Positions 16,458 through 25,632 of a DNA stretch of 35,602 bases are shown one piece after another. The notes below the pieces were generated by a model. It made no database searches. It saw nothing but the letters and a program-made list of their open reading frames with translations, and was not told the DNA's origin. Position 1 is the first letter of the stretch, and each line of letters begins with the position of its first letter. The DNA is from Deltaproteobacteria bacterium. Lineage in GTDB: Bacteria; Desulfobacterota; DSM-4660; Desulfatiglandales; HGW-15. The stretch lies in assembly GCA_016932115.1 (NCBI GenBank), contig JAFGDM010000045.1:1-35602 (forward strand). The letters are read 5' to 3'. A program made the position numbers and the translations under genes.

Positions 16458-16784
16458 ATGGCCATAGCAAATGTGAAAGAAGTCTTCCAAAAGGTACCTC
16501 AGGCTTTTGACGCCGAGGCGTCCAAGGGCCTGGATGCTGTTTTTCAATTTGACATCACCGGAGAAGGCGGAGGGTTATGGAACGTCGCCGTGAAAGACGG
16601 CGAATGCAAGGTCCGTGAAGGAAAAGCCGATGCTCCCACCGTGGCCCTGACCATGGCCACTGACACCTGGCTGAGCATGGTTAACAAACAGATTAACGGT
16701 ATACAGGCGTTTATGAGCGGAAAACTCAAACTGACCGGTGACATGTTGCTCGCTCAAAGGATACCCGATCTTTTCAAGTTCTAA
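16458..16784 (+). CDS. SCP2 sterol-binding-domain protein
   Basis: This 108-aa protein consists of one SCP2-like domain. Characteristic segments are VFQFDITGEGGGLWNVAVKDGE-type beta strands (about 29-50), DAPTVALTMATDTWLSMV (about 59-76), GKLKLTGDMLLAQRI (about 88-102) and the final DLFKF. SCP2 folds hold a lipid or acyl chain in a hydrophobic tunnel; bacterial single-domain members are cytosolic and their ligand is seldom known. The ATG has GGAG about 10 bases upstream. It is divergent from AsmA, a protein also tied to lipids, which may be chance. It is convergent with the radical SAM gene, with a shared hairpin between them. Confidence 0.9.
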   Translation: MAIANVKEVFQKVPQAFDAEASKGLDAVFQFDITGEGGGLWNVAVKDGECKVREGKADAPTVALTMATDTWLSMVNKQINGIQAFMSGKLKLTGDMLLAQRIPDLFKF

Positions 16785-16820
16785 CTGCTTCACAAGGATT
16801 CGAGGAAGTACAACGGCAAT

Positions 16821-16864
16821 CAAAAAGAAGCCCTCCCTATAGTTCTTCGCCGCCCGAGAGGGCT
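16821..16864 (-). terminator. terminator of the dcw operon, possibly bidirectional
   Basis: AGCCCTC (16829-16835) pairs with GAGGGCT (16858-16864) around a 22-base loop; on the minus strand it is followed by TCTTTTTG (16828-16821). The stem overlaps the last codons of the radical SAM gene. It could also stop the convergent SCP2 transcript, though the T run on that side is short. Confidence 0.5.
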
Positions 16865-18624
16865 TTGTGCAATGACAGCTCGTCCTTATTCCGCTGACCG
16901 CAGACGCCGCAACGCGTGCATTCTCCAACCCTGCAGGTTTCGGACTCTTCGGCCCTAAGCGCCAGCATGGATTCCTTGATAAGATGTTCCCGGCGGATGC
17001 CATGATCAATAAAATCCCAGGGCAGAATTTCACGAAAAGACTTGCGCCTATAAACGTAAAAATCGGGATTAAGGTCCCTATTACGAAAAGTTTTCGTCCA
17101 GTCTCCATCGTTCTCGTGCAATGCGAGAAGCAAGGAAGACACCCTTCTGTCTCCTACGGATAAAAGCGTCTGTATATAGGCCCACTTAGACACATCAAAA
17201 CTTACCTTTACCCCCCCCTCCCTGGACAGGGCTTTCTTCAGCCGACGCTGTTTGTCCTTGAGAGAAGAAAGATCCTCCATGGGAAACCATTGAAACGGTG
17301 TGAAAGGCTTGGGTATAAAACAATTAACGCTAAGTTTGATTTGCCTGATTTTGCCCCGCGTGCTCGATTCCTTGACCATGTGATGCTTGATTTTCTTGAC
17401 GAGGGACACGATTTCCTCCACATCCTCTCTTGTCTCGGTTGGAAGACCGATCATGAAGTAGAGCCGCAGGCTGAAATCACCTGTTTTTGCAATCATTTTG
17501 ACCGCATCAATGATTTGCTTTTGCGTAAGATGTTTGTTGATCACACGGCGCAGTCTCTCCGAGCCGGCCTCAGGTGCGATAGCAATACTTCTCTGTCCGG
17601 CCTCCCAGAGATGGGTTGCCATATCTTGGGTCAGGGAATCAGCCCTCAAGGATGACACGGAATAACGACCCCCCCTCTCTACGATAAGGCCGGTGAGGTT
17701 TTCAATACCCGGCACATCCGAAACACAGGCGCTCAATAAACCCAGCGGATGCCCCTCTTCCAAGATCTCCTCAATCATCGAAGATAAAACTCCTTCATCA
17801 TGAAAGCGGGGTGGCCGATAAACGTATCCTGCAGCACAGAACCTGCAAGATCGACCGCAGCCCCTTGCAAGCTCCACAAGAACCTTGCCGCTGAATTCCG
17901 TGTCGCGGGTCAGAATAGTGGATCGTCTCACAGGCAAGGTATCCAGGTCCAAGCGGCTTACAGGGATACTTTCCGGGATGGATGGGTCGATCACGTGTCG
18001 CGATTTGATGAGACCATTATCGTAATACTCGATACTATAAAAGGAGGGCACGTAAAGAGAAGAAGCCTCCCTTGCCATGATCTTAATGATCTCCCGGCGG
18101 TCGGTATTGAACCGTTTCAGATCTCGGAAAAGATCCATGAAAGAGTCGAAAATCCCTTCCGCCTCGCCGAGAAGGAAAAAATCAAAAAAAGCGGCCAAAG
18201 GTTCCGGATTTAAAAAGGTATTGATTCCGCCCGCCGCGATCAGCGGGTGGAAGTCCGTCCTCTCGCGGGAAAGAAGCGGAATTTTCCCGAGCTGAAGTAT
18301 TTTTAGGATATTGCTATAGTCGTTTTCAAAGGAAAGAGAGAAGGCGACAAGATCGAATTTTTGGAGCGGGGAAAGAGACTCCACGGAAACAAGCCCTTTC
18401 CCCGAATCTCCGGTGGGGGACATTTCTTGAACATCGGGGAGGAAAAACCGCTCTGCCACGACATCCTGTCTCCGGTTCAGCAGAGCATAAACGACTTGAA
18501 AGCCCAAATTGGACATGCCGATGCGATAGACGTTGGGGTAGGCTAGGGCAACGGAAATCCTCCCTCCCCAATCCTTTTGCACGGCCCCTTTCTCCCGTGC
18601 GACTGGTGTCGCAGGCCTGATCAA
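16837..18624 (-). CDS. B12-binding-like radical SAM protein, translationally coupled to ftsZ
   Basis: This 595-aa protein has an N-terminal cobalamin-binding-like Rossmann region (about 20-165; VALAYPNVYRIGMSNLG, LIAAGGIN, FFLLGEAEG), then a radical SAM core with CxxxCxxC at Cys256, 260, 263 and the segments IAPEAGSERLRR and LYFMIGLPTET. The last residues hold four cysteines (564, 569, 572, 575), probably an extra cluster or zinc site. It matches the TIGR03960-type uncharacterised family, often paired or fused with a TIGR03936 partner and RNase G genes; no such partner follows here. Its start TTG (18624-18622) overlaps the ftsZ stop as TTGA, so translation is likely coupled. It ends the dcw operon at a hairpin. 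The reaction is unknown; some kind of RNA or protein modification is a guess. Confidence 0.88.
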   Translation of the reverse strand: MIRPATPVAREKGAVQKDWGGRISVALAYPNVYRIGMSNLGFQVVYALLNRRQDVVAERFFLPDVQEMSPTGDSGKGLVSVESLSPLQKFDLVAFSLSFENDYSNILKILQLGKIPLLSRERTDFHPLIAAGGINTFLNPEPLAAFFDFFLLGEAEGIFDSFMDLFRDLKRFNTDRREIIKIMAREASSLYVPSFYSIEYYDNGLIKSRHVIDPSIPESIPVSRLDLDTLPVRRSTILTRDTEFSGKVLVELARGCGRSCRFCAAGYVYRPPRFHDEGVLSSMIEEILEEGHPLGLLSACVSDVPGIENLTGLIVERGGRYSVSSLRADSLTQDMATHLWEAGQRSIAIAPEAGSERLRRVINKHLTQKQIIDAVKMIAKTGDFSLRLYFMIGLPTETREDVEEIVSLVKKIKHHMVKESSTRGKIRQIKLSVNCFIPKPFTPFQWFPMEDLSSLKDKQRRLKKALSREGGVKVSFDVSKWAYIQTLLSVGDRRVSSLLLALHENDGDWTKTFRNRDLNPDFYVYRRKSFREILPWDFIDHGIRREHLIKESMLALRAEESETCRVGECTRCGVCGQRNKDELSLHKALSGGEEL

Positions 18625-19826
18625 TCCGCCTTTGCCCTGAGAAACGTCGGATAGTCCAGGTTATCCTTGAAGATGCCCCGCAGGAAGCTCTTCTTATTCT
18701 GTGCCGGACCCTCTTCCCTGTGGAATTGCCGAGATCTCTCGGGGGCCCTTTGATAGGTGGGAATTTCCAAACTTGCCCCGTCTGCGCCCCGCACGGTCCA
18801 CGGGTTGCTCGCTTCCTCCGGCGTTACATCCCGCAATCTCACGACCTTGTTTTGATAATCCTTGTCGATACCGGTGGCGATAACCGTGATCTGGATTTCG
18901 TTGCCTAGGTTCTCATCAAAAACCACGCCCCAGAAAATCTCCGCGTCGTTGTCCACCTCTCCCTTGATATAGGTCGATGCCTCATCGATCTCCACCATGG
19001 TCATATCCGACGGGCCGGTAATGTTCATCAAAAGGCCCTTGGCACCTTTGATGGAGACGTCCTCCAGCAAGGGACTGTTGATCGCTTGCTTTGCGGCCTC
19101 CAGAGCTCGCGTCTCTCCGCCGGCTCTTCCCGTACCCATGATAGCCGTGCCCATCTGTTCCATCACCCTTTTCACATCCGCAAAATCCAGGTTGATAAAA
19201 CCACTGCTCAGGATCAGGTCGGAAATCCCTTTCACCGCATTGAGGAGCACCTCATCGGCACGGATGATGAGCTCCTTGAAGGTCGCGTTCTTGCTACCTA
19301 TACCCTTAAGACGCTCATTAGGAATAATGATCAAGGTGTCCACCTCCTTTTTGAGCGCTTCAATTCCGTCAAGAGCTTTTCTCATCCTTTTGTCCCCTTC
19401 AAAGTTGAAGGGTTTTGTGACGACGCCGACAGTGAGGGCACCGCTTTCCCGGCACTCCCTCGCCACTACCGGAGAAGCGCCCGTGCCGGTTCCTCCTCCC
19501 ATACCCGCAGTGACAAATACCATATCCGACCCGTCCACCGCTTCTCGAATCTCACTCTGGTTCTCCTCTGCGGAAAGGCGGCCGATTTCCGGATCCGCCC
19601 CCGCACCCAGCCCTTTGGTGACCGTGGTACCAAGCTGTATTCTGGTTGAGCAAGCGGATCGATCAAGAGCCTGGATATCCGTATTCGCTGTCATAAAATC
19701 CACGCCCTTCATTTTGGATGCGATCATGTTGTTGATGGCATTCCCGCCGGCACCACCCACGCCGACCACCCGAATTTTTGCCCCAATCCGACTGTTTTCT
19801 TTCTCTTCGACAAACTTAAATTTCAT
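18621..19826 (-). CDS. ftsZ: cell division protein FtsZ
   Basis: This is the tubulin-like GTPase (401 aa) that forms the division ring at mid-cell. The G-box GGGTGTG is at 110-116, VGVGGAGGNAINNM near 21-34, and the T7-loop NLDFAD at 212-217 provides the catalytic aspartates for the neighbouring subunit. The C-terminal peptide DYPTFLRAKAD ends the protein after a variable linker; it is the docking site for FtsA and other partners. The ATG has GGAGGAGG upstream. The 166-bp gap after ftsA is the largest in the distal part of the operon, so an internal promoter may be present, though I could not pick one with confidence. Confidence 0.98.
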   Translation of the reverse strand: MKFKFVEEKENSRIGAKIRVVGVGGAGGNAINNMIASKMKGVDFMTANTDIQALDRSACSTRIQLGTTVTKGLGAGADPEIGRLSAEENQSEIREAVDGSDMVFVTAGMGGGTGTGASPVVARECRESGALTVGVVTKPFNFEGDKRMRKALDGIEALKKEVDTLIIIPNERLKGIGSKNATFKELIIRADEVLLNAVKGISDLILSSGFINLDFADVKRVMEQMGTAIMGTGRAGGETRALEAAKQAINSPLLEDVSIKGAKGLLMNITGPSDMTMVEIDEASTYIKGEVDNDAEIFWGVVFDENLGNEIQITVIATGIDKDYQNKVVRLRDVTPEEASNPWTVRGADGASLEIPTYQRAPERSRQFHREEGPAQNKKSFLRGIFKDNLDYPTFLRAKAD

Positions 19827-19992
19827 AAATGTCCCTCCTCCTTCGTGTTATTGGAGTGATAAAGCAATGTTAAAATCGGAAACCCCCACGGCTCCTTCAC
19901 CCCAGGTCTTCATTACCCTATTACATCATCAGTCCGGTACTCCCCTTTACCGATTTTCCGTTGCTCCGGTTCTTCAAAATTCCTTTGCTCTA

Positions 19993-21216
19993 TTAAATGA
20001 CATCCTTAAACCATTTTTTCATTCTTTCCATGACACGGCCGAATATGTTGCTGTCTCTAATCCTAAAGCGTTTTCCTTCCTTAACTCTTTTGGCGCCGTA
20101 GAGGACGAGCCCCACGGCTGTTGCATACATAGGCTTGTTCACAATCTCCACGAGTCCGGTTATCCCTTGGGGGTAGCCGACCCGGCCGGGAGCATTAAAA
20201 ATCTGTTCCGCAATTTCCGCGACCCCGGCAAGCTCGGCGGAGCCTCCGGTAATCACCACCCCGGAGTTTATGAGATGGGAATATCCTGCCCGCTCCACTT
20301 CATTGTAGATGAGCGTGAAAATCTCCTCTACTCTCGGTTCCAAAATCTCGCCCAAGATTTGCCTGGACAAAACCCTTGACTTCCGTCCTCCTACACTGGG
20401 AACCTCGATGGTTTCGTCTTTGCCGATCATGGAGCTTAGCGCGCATCCATACTTGATTTTAATCTTTTCAGCCTCCGCTTTAGGCGTTCTCAGCCCGATG
20501 GATATGTCATAGGTTAGGTTGTCTCCGCCCAAAGCAAGCACGGAAGTGTGCTTGATTGTACCTCTTGAAAAAACTGCCAGATCGGTGGTGCCGCCTCCGA
20601 AGTCAAGGAGCGCCGCGCCTTGATTTCTCTCCTCCTCGCTCAGAACCGCTTCACTGGAGGCAAGGGATTCAAGGACTATGTCACATACATCCAAACCGGC
20701 CCGGTTTGCACACTTGATAATGTTCTGCGCAGATGTGACCGCCCCCGTCACAATGTGAATTTTTGCTTCGAGGCGAACGCCCGACATACCCAGGGGGTCT
20801 AGGATACCGTCTTGATCGTCCACAATAAATTCTTGCGTCAAAACATGGATAACCTCCCGATCCATGGGAATAGCCACGGCGCTTGCCGCTTCGATAACTC
20901 TATCGATGTCCTTTCGCGAGACCTCCTTTTCTTTGAGGGCGATGACGCCGTGGCTGTTAAATCCCTTGATGTGCCCCCCTGCGATTCCCGCATAGACGGA
21001 ACTGATTTCACAGCCTGCCATCGTCTCTGCCTCTTCGATCGCTTCCTTGATCGAATTGACCGTGCTTTCAATATTAACAACCACCCCTTTTCTGAGCCCG
21101 TCGGAAGGATGGCTCCCTATCCCGATGATTTCGATGCCGTCGTGGTGCACCTCTCCAACCACAGCGCACATTTTAGTGGTACCGATGTCCAGCCCTACGA
21201 TGATCTCTCCCGGCAT
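19993..21216 (-). CDS. ftsA: cell division protein FtsA
   Basis: This actin-like ATPase of 407 aa ties FtsZ filaments to the membrane and recruits later divisome proteins. Seen: GLDIGTTKMCAVVGE (residues 8-22), LLDFGGGTTDLAVF near 201 and VVITGGSAELAG near 317; the last residues FGRVMERMKKWFKDVI form the amphipathic membrane-targeting helix. Start: ATG 21216 follows AGGACAGGA and gives the usual start MPGEIIVGLDIG. An in-frame ATG at 21318 would add 34 unrelated residues and overlap ftsQ by 44 bases, so I reject it. It lies between ftsQ (58-bp gap) and ftsZ. Confidence 0.96.
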   Translation of the reverse strand: MPGEIIVGLDIGTTKMCAVVGEVHHDGIEIIGIGSHPSDGLRKGVVVNIESTVNSIKEAIEEAETMAGCEISSVYAGIAGGHIKGFNSHGVIALKEKEVSRKDIDRVIEAASAVAIPMDREVIHVLTQEFIVDDQDGILDPLGMSGVRLEAKIHIVTGAVTSAQNIIKCANRAGLDVCDIVLESLASSEAVLSEEERNQGAALLDFGGGTTDLAVFSRGTIKHTSVLALGGDNLTYDISIGLRTPKAEAEKIKIKYGCALSSMIGKDETIEVPSVGGRKSRVLSRQILGEILEPRVEEIFTLIYNEVERAGYSHLINSGVVITGGSAELAGVAEIAEQIFNAPGRVGYPQGITGLVEIVNKPMYATAVGLVLYGAKRVKEGKRFRIRDSNIFGRVMERMKKWFKDVI

Positions 21217-21274
21217 GGTCCTGTCCTTTTTCAGTGGTCCGCCCCTTTCTTCATCTATCCCGTAAATCGAGATT

Positions 21275-22096
21275 TCAGCCTTTTTCGAAGGCGACCGCAG
21301 CGCCTTCGCCATAGTCAAAATGAATGGCTTTTACCATATGGATCCGTCCTGTGACGTCCAGGTGCTCCACCAGTCTTTTCATCTCCTCCAGCTTCTCACT
21401 GAGGTGACCGGCCTGAACCCTGATTTGTCCCGGCATAAAAGAAACGTAGAGATGAAGCGTTCCGTCCTCTTTCAAATGGGCTTCGCACAAGTGGTCCAGA
21501 TCCCATGGAGACTCCTCTGATCGAAAGAGCTCAAGGACCTTAACCATGATCTTAATTTGTTCTTCCCGCTTCTTTTTTTTCTCAGACAGACCGGTTATGA
21601 CCGGAAAGTCGACTCGCTCATCAGACAACACCTCTTTAAACAGGTCTCCCGAGCGGTTCATGTAGTAAAGCCGGCCGTCTAGAACAATCGCCAAGGGTTC
21701 CTGCCTTTCCGCCCGGATAACAAGCAGGTGGGGAAAGCTTTTCTCCACATCCACTGATCGCACCCAGGGGTGCTTCTCGAGTTGCTCCTTAATCGCATTC
21801 AGGTCGACGGCCAGAAGACTGTGTTCGTAATTCAATTGGGCCATTTCGAGAAGCTCGCTTTTCAATTCCTCATCCACTCCCAACACCTCAACCTGCTCAA
21901 GACGTATATAAGGGGAGGTTAATAAGTACCCATACAAAACAAGGAATCCCAAACTAATTATTACCAAGACCACCACGGCAAAGGTCAGTTTCAGGAAAAA
22001 GGCACTCAGGACTTGCAATCTTTTCCATGCCTTTGAAAAGCGGCCGGCCTTCTTTTTCTTTATATCCTGCCCGGCTAGTATCTTTTTTCTCTTCAC
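21275..22096 (-). CDS. ftsQ: cell division protein FtsQ
   Basis: This bitopic inner-membrane protein of 273 aa has a short basic cytoplasmic start (KRKKILAGQDIKKKKAGR), one membrane helix (about 32-54), then a periplasmic POTRA domain beginning IRLEQVEVLGV and running through HPWVRSVDVEKSFPHLLVI, followed by the FtsQ beta domain. It links the early FtsZ ring to FtsL/FtsB and the FtsW/FtsI synthase. It overlaps murB by four bases, which suggests translational coupling. No ddl gene stands between murB and ftsQ, unlike in E. coli and several other dcw clusters. Confidence 0.92.
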   Translation of the reverse strand: MKRKKILAGQDIKKKKAGRFSKAWKRLQVLSAFFLKLTFAVVVLVIISLGFLVLYGYLLTSPYIRLEQVEVLGVDEELKSELLEMAQLNYEHSLLAVDLNAIKEQLEKHPWVRSVDVEKSFPHLLVIRAERQEPLAIVLDGRLYYMNRSGDLFKEVLSDERVDFPVITGLSEKKKKREEQIKIMVKVLELFRSEESPWDLDHLCEAHLKEDGTLHLYVSFMPGQIRVQAGHLSEKLEEMKRLVEHLDVTGRIHMVKAIHFDYGEGAAVAFEKG

Positions 22097-23070
22097 TTTC
22101 CCACGACCCTGATTTCAGGTTGAAGGTCGACTCCCATTTTTTCTCTGACCTTTTTTCTGGCTAGATCCATCAGAGCAAGCACATCGCAAGCCTTTGCCCC
22201 GCCGGTATTGACAATAAAATTTGCATGTTTGCTTGAAATGACGGCTCCTCCTACCCTGAAGCCTTTTAAACCTACTTGCTCGATCAGCCTGCCTGCAAAG
22301 TCCCCGGGAGGGTTCTGGAACACAGAGCCGCCGCTTGCATATTCCAAAGGTTGCGAGTTTTTGCGTTTTTCCCGGTAATGTCTCATTCTCTCTTCAACCT
22401 CCTCAGAGCTTCTCTTGGTGCACTTAAAGGTTGCTTTCACCACAACGCTTCCCTCCAGCATGTCAAGGCTTCTGTAAGCGAAATGAAGCTTTGCGCGATT
22501 TTTCTTGATCAGCTCCCCTGAAGATGACATGATTTCTATCTCCTGCAAGACATCCGCTGTCTCTTTTCCCCAGGCTCCGGCGTTCATGAGAACAGCCCCG
22601 CCGACAGTGCCCGGGATGCCTGCCAGAAACTCAAGCCCCCCCAGCCCGCGGCGGCGGCATTCATTGAGGAGATTCGATAAATGAAGGCCTGCTCCCGCGG
22701 AGAGATGATCCCCCTCCTTTTCAGACCTTTCCATGAGCGCCAGGTGCCCTCTTAGAAGGAGCGCCAAGCCTCTCAAACCTAGATCCTTGACAAGGAGGTT
22801 GCTGCCCTTGCCCAAGATAAGATAAGGGGTCGATGTTTTCTTTGCGTACTCAAGAACCCTCCGCAACGTGAACATGTCTTCCACAAAGCACAAAGCGTCT
22901 GCGTTTCCTCCCACCCGAAACGTCGTCCATTGCTCCATGGGTTGCTCAAAGAGAACCTTCTCAGCAAATAAATCTATCAAAGTCTTTCGTTGTGCTTCGT
23001 CCATAGCCCCAGGGAAAGATCTCTCCGCTTTCTTTTTCATTTCATAGCATTCAGGCTTTTTGATATTCAT
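22093..23070 (-). CDS. murB: UDP-N-acetylenolpyruvoylglucosamine reductase MurB
   Basis: This FAD enzyme reduces UDP-GlcNAc-enolpyruvate with NADPH to UDP-MurNAc. Seen: the FAD segment TTFRVGGNAD (49-58), ILGKGSNLLV (85-94), GIPGTVGGAVLMNAGAWG near 148-165 and ASGGSVFQNPPGDFAGRLIE near 244, containing the catalytic serine, with no long type I insertion. Start is uncertain: ATG 23070 has no strong ribosome site, and in-frame ATGs at 23040 and 23004 would also leave the FAD domain intact. It lies 65 bp after murC and overlaps ftsQ. Confidence 0.95.
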   Translation of the reverse strand: MNIKKPECYEMKKKAERSFPGAMDEAQRKTLIDLFAEKVLFEQPMEQWTTFRVGGNADALCFVEDMFTLRRVLEYAKKTSTPYLILGKGSNLLVKDLGLRGLALLLRGHLALMERSEKEGDHLSAGAGLHLSNLLNECRRRGLGGLEFLAGIPGTVGGAVLMNAGAWGKETADVLQEIEIMSSSGELIKKNRAKLHFAYRSLDMLEGSVVVKATFKCTKRSSEEVEERMRHYREKRKNSQPLEYASGGSVFQNPPGDFAGRLIEQVGLKGFRVGGAVISSKHANFIVNTGGAKACDVLALMDLARKKVREKMGVDLQPEIRVVGK

Positions 23071-23135
23071 CGTTGCCGATGCCTGATGCCGGCGGTTTTT
23101 TCAAACAACTGACTTGTTCCTCCATGTACTTCTTC

Positions 23136-24533
23136 TTAGTGCCCCATGAGCTCCGGTCGCAGTCGTTCCAGCAAAGCTTGCGCCACATGATGGATGTCGC
23201 CCGCCCCGAGGGTCATAACCACATCGCCCGGCTTCAGAATCCCGATCAATGTTTTGACAATGTCCTCACGGTCTTTACAAAGCAGCACCTCCTTGTGCCC
23301 GTGCTCCTTGATACCGCGGTAGAGCCATTCCGCGTCTACCCCTTCGAGGGGACGTTCTCCGGCCGAATAAAGCGGCGCCAGAACAAGGACATCAGCGTCA
23401 TTAAAAGCGATCACAAAACGATCATATAGAACCTTGGTACGGCTGTAGCGGTGAGGCTGAAAGACAATGATCAGGCGCCTGTCAGGCCAGCTCGTCCTCG
23501 CCGTCCCCAGGGTTGCTGCGATCTCCGTAGGGTGATGCCCGTAGTCGTCCAGGACAAGAACGCCCGATCTTTCTCCCTTGATTTCAAAGCGCCTTGCTAA
23601 GCCTCCCAGATTCACGAGCCCTTTTTTGATATCCTCCATGCCGATACCCAGTTCCAGGCCCACCAAGATGGCCCCGAGCGCATTGAGAACGTTGTGTGTT
23701 CCCGGTTTCCCAACCGTGACGCGACCAAGAGATCGATTCCGATAAATCACCTCAAAACCGGTTTCAAGTTTACTCCTCACAAGATCCCGGGCTCTGAGAT
23801 CGGCCTGGGTGCTCATTCCGTAGGTCAGATAGCGCTTCTTGAGATGAGGAATAATGCCCTGGATTTCCTCATTGTCCAGGCAAAGGGCCGCTAGGCCGTA
23901 AAAAGGGATCTTATTGATGAATTCGATGAATGCCTGTCTTATAGCCTCAATGTTTCCATAGTGATCCAGATGCTCATGATCTATATTAGTCACCACGGCG
24001 ATCGTGGGAGAGAGGATCATAAAGGACCCGTCACTCTCATCGGACTCGGCCACCAAGATCTCTCCTTCCCCCAGCTTTGCATTGGCGCCTCCCCAGATAT
24101 CCAGTCTCCCGCCGATCACCACTGTAGGATCGAGATTTCCGCACATGAGGATAGAGGCCACCATGGACGTGGTCGTAGTCTTGCCATGTGCCCCGGCTAC
24201 GGCGATTCCAAACTTCAACCGCATCAATTCGGCCAGCATTTCCGCCCTGGGAATCACCGGGATGTATTGTTCACGAGCCTCACAGATTTCAGGATTATCT
24301 TCCTGTACGGCAGACGAATAGACCACCACGTCCGCCCCCTCGACGTTTTTCCTGCTGTGGTCCGAAAAAATCCTTCCTCCCAGCCTGGAGAGTCTTGCTG
24401 TTACTGCCGATACCTTGATATCCGATCCACTCACCACGTAGCCCAGATTCAAGAGGAGTTCTGCAATGCCGCTCATGCCGATACCACCGACGCCTACCAA
24501 ATGAATGTGCTTGGTTTTTCCCAGGCCCCTCAT
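23136..24533 (-). CDS. murC: UDP-N-acetylmuramate--L-alanine ligase MurC
   Basis: This first ATP-dependent peptide ligase adds L-Ala to UDP-MurNAc. Seen: the N-terminal Rossmann motif HLVGVGGIGMSGIAELL (11-27), ATP-binding GAHGKTT (114-120), SDESDGSF near 164, NIDHEHLDHYG near 183 and DDYGHHPTEI near 330. The length of 465 aa fits MurC (about 455-490). It overlaps the end of murG by four bases. It is cytoplasmic and needs Mg. Confidence 0.97.
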   Translation of the reverse strand: MRGLGKTKHIHLVGVGGIGMSGIAELLLNLGYVVSGSDIKVSAVTARLSRLGGRIFSDHSRKNVEGADVVVYSSAVQEDNPEICEAREQYIPVIPRAEMLAELMRLKFGIAVAGAHGKTTTTSMVASILMCGNLDPTVVIGGRLDIWGGANAKLGEGEILVAESDESDGSFMILSPTIAVVTNIDHEHLDHYGNIEAIRQAFIEFINKIPFYGLAALCLDNEEIQGIIPHLKKRYLTYGMSTQADLRARDLVRSKLETGFEVIYRNRSLGRVTVGKPGTHNVLNALGAILVGLELGIGMEDIKKGLVNLGGLARRFEIKGERSGVLVLDDYGHHPTEIAATLGTARTSWPDRRLIIVFQPHRYSRTKVLYDRFVIAFNDADVLVLAPLYSAGERPLEGVDAEWLYRGIKEHGHKEVLLCKDREDIVKTLIGILKPGDVVMTLGAGDIHHVAQALLERLRPELMGH

Positions 24534-25630
24534 AGCGGTATCATCCCCATCAGCAAATTCGCGATTTCCTGCGCAGCCGCGGGCATTGCAGCCCTCCCGG
24601 CATTGGCCGCCATGTTTTTTAGAACCCCCGGATTTTGCATATACTTCACCACCGAATCAGCCAGGGTTTCACCGCTCAGTGCTTCCTGCAAAATCAAATC
24701 CGCCCCGCCTGCCTTGACCAGGCACCCGGCGTTCGTCTCCTGGTGATGGTTGGCAGCATAGGGATAGGGGACCAGTATGGAAGGCTTGCCGAGGGCGGCC
24801 AGTTCAAATACGGCGCCGGCGCCGGCGCGGCTCAAAACAAGGTCCGCCTCTCGACAGGCCCCCGCCATATCTTCGATAAAGGCTGTGACTTCACCCTGAA
24901 GTCCCTTCTCTCGGTACGCGGCAAGAACCCTTCCGTAATCAGAACGACCTGTCTGATGAATCACGCGCAACTCGATACCCCTCTGCTTCATGATGACCAA
25001 AGCATCCACCAAAGCATCATTAAGAGCGCGGGCCCCCTGGCTTCCCCCTACAGCCAGAATCGTGAATCTCCCATCCTTTCGATCTTGATGTTTAGCCTCC
25101 AGGAACTGTTCCCGGACGGGATTGCCTGTAAGATAAAGTGACCCGCCGCTGAAATACTCTCGACTCTCTTCAAAGGAGATAAACACCCTGTCCACCACCA
25201 GGCAAAGCAGCCGGTTTGTAAAGCCGGGATAAGAATTCTGCTCATGAATCGCTGAAGGAATGCCTAAGAGCTTGGCCGAGACGCACACAGGGCCCGAGGA
25301 ATAGCCGCCCACGCCTAAAACCAGATGTGGCTTGAATCGATGGAATATGCCCAGGCATTGGAAAAGGCTCCAGGGCAATTTCAAAAGCCCAAGGGCACCT
25401 CTCCAACCCCTGCCTTTCATGCCCTCCACAGCGATGGAAGCTTGATCAAAGTATGAGCCCCTGATGATTTCCGATTCCATTCGCTTCGTGCCGGTTACAA
25501 AAAGGATTTTTGCCCTCTCGCATCTCTTTTTGATTTCCCTGGCTACAGCCAAACCGGGAAACAGATGCCCGCCCGTGCCCCCCCCGGCTATCATGACCCG
25601 AATCTCTGTTTTTATTTCACCTGGAGGCAC
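24530..25630 (-). CDS. murG: UDP-GlcNAc:lipid I GlcNAc transferase MurG
   Basis: This peripheral inner-membrane GT28 glycosyltransferase turns lipid I into lipid II. Seen: GGGTGGHLFPGLAVA (16-30), the GVGGYSSGP motif near 108, VGGSQGARALND near 194, and LSRAGAGAVFELAALGKPSILVP-type nucleotide-sugar binding segments near 258-280. Length 366 aa. The start is GTG 25630: AAGGAGATAA lies just upstream and consists of the last ftsW codons and stop, so the ribosome site of murG is built into ftsW. About 10 residues precede the usual family start. Confidence 0.96.
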   Translation of the reverse strand: MPPGEIKTEIRVMIAGGGTGGHLFPGLAVAREIKKRCERAKILFVTGTKRMESEIIRGSYFDQASIAVEGMKGRGWRGALGLLKLPWSLFQCLGIFHRFKPHLVLGVGGYSSGPVCVSAKLLGIPSAIHEQNSYPGFTNRLLCLVVDRVFISFEESREYFSGGSLYLTGNPVREQFLEAKHQDRKDGRFTILAVGGSQGARALNDALVDALVIMKQRGIELRVIHQTGRSDYGRVLAAYREKGLQGEVTAFIEDMAGACREADLVLSRAGAGAVFELAALGKPSILVPYPYAANHHQETNAGCLVKAGGADLILQEALSGETLADSVVKYMQNPGVLKNMAANAGRAAMPAAAQEIANLLMGMIPL

Positions 25631-25632
25631 CG

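Noticed and set aside
18997-20379. 460-codon open frame on the plus strand opposite ftsZ and ftsA
   Set aside because: It covers two certain genes in antisense and encodes low-complexity Ser/Pro/Ala-rich sequence typical of a shadow frame.
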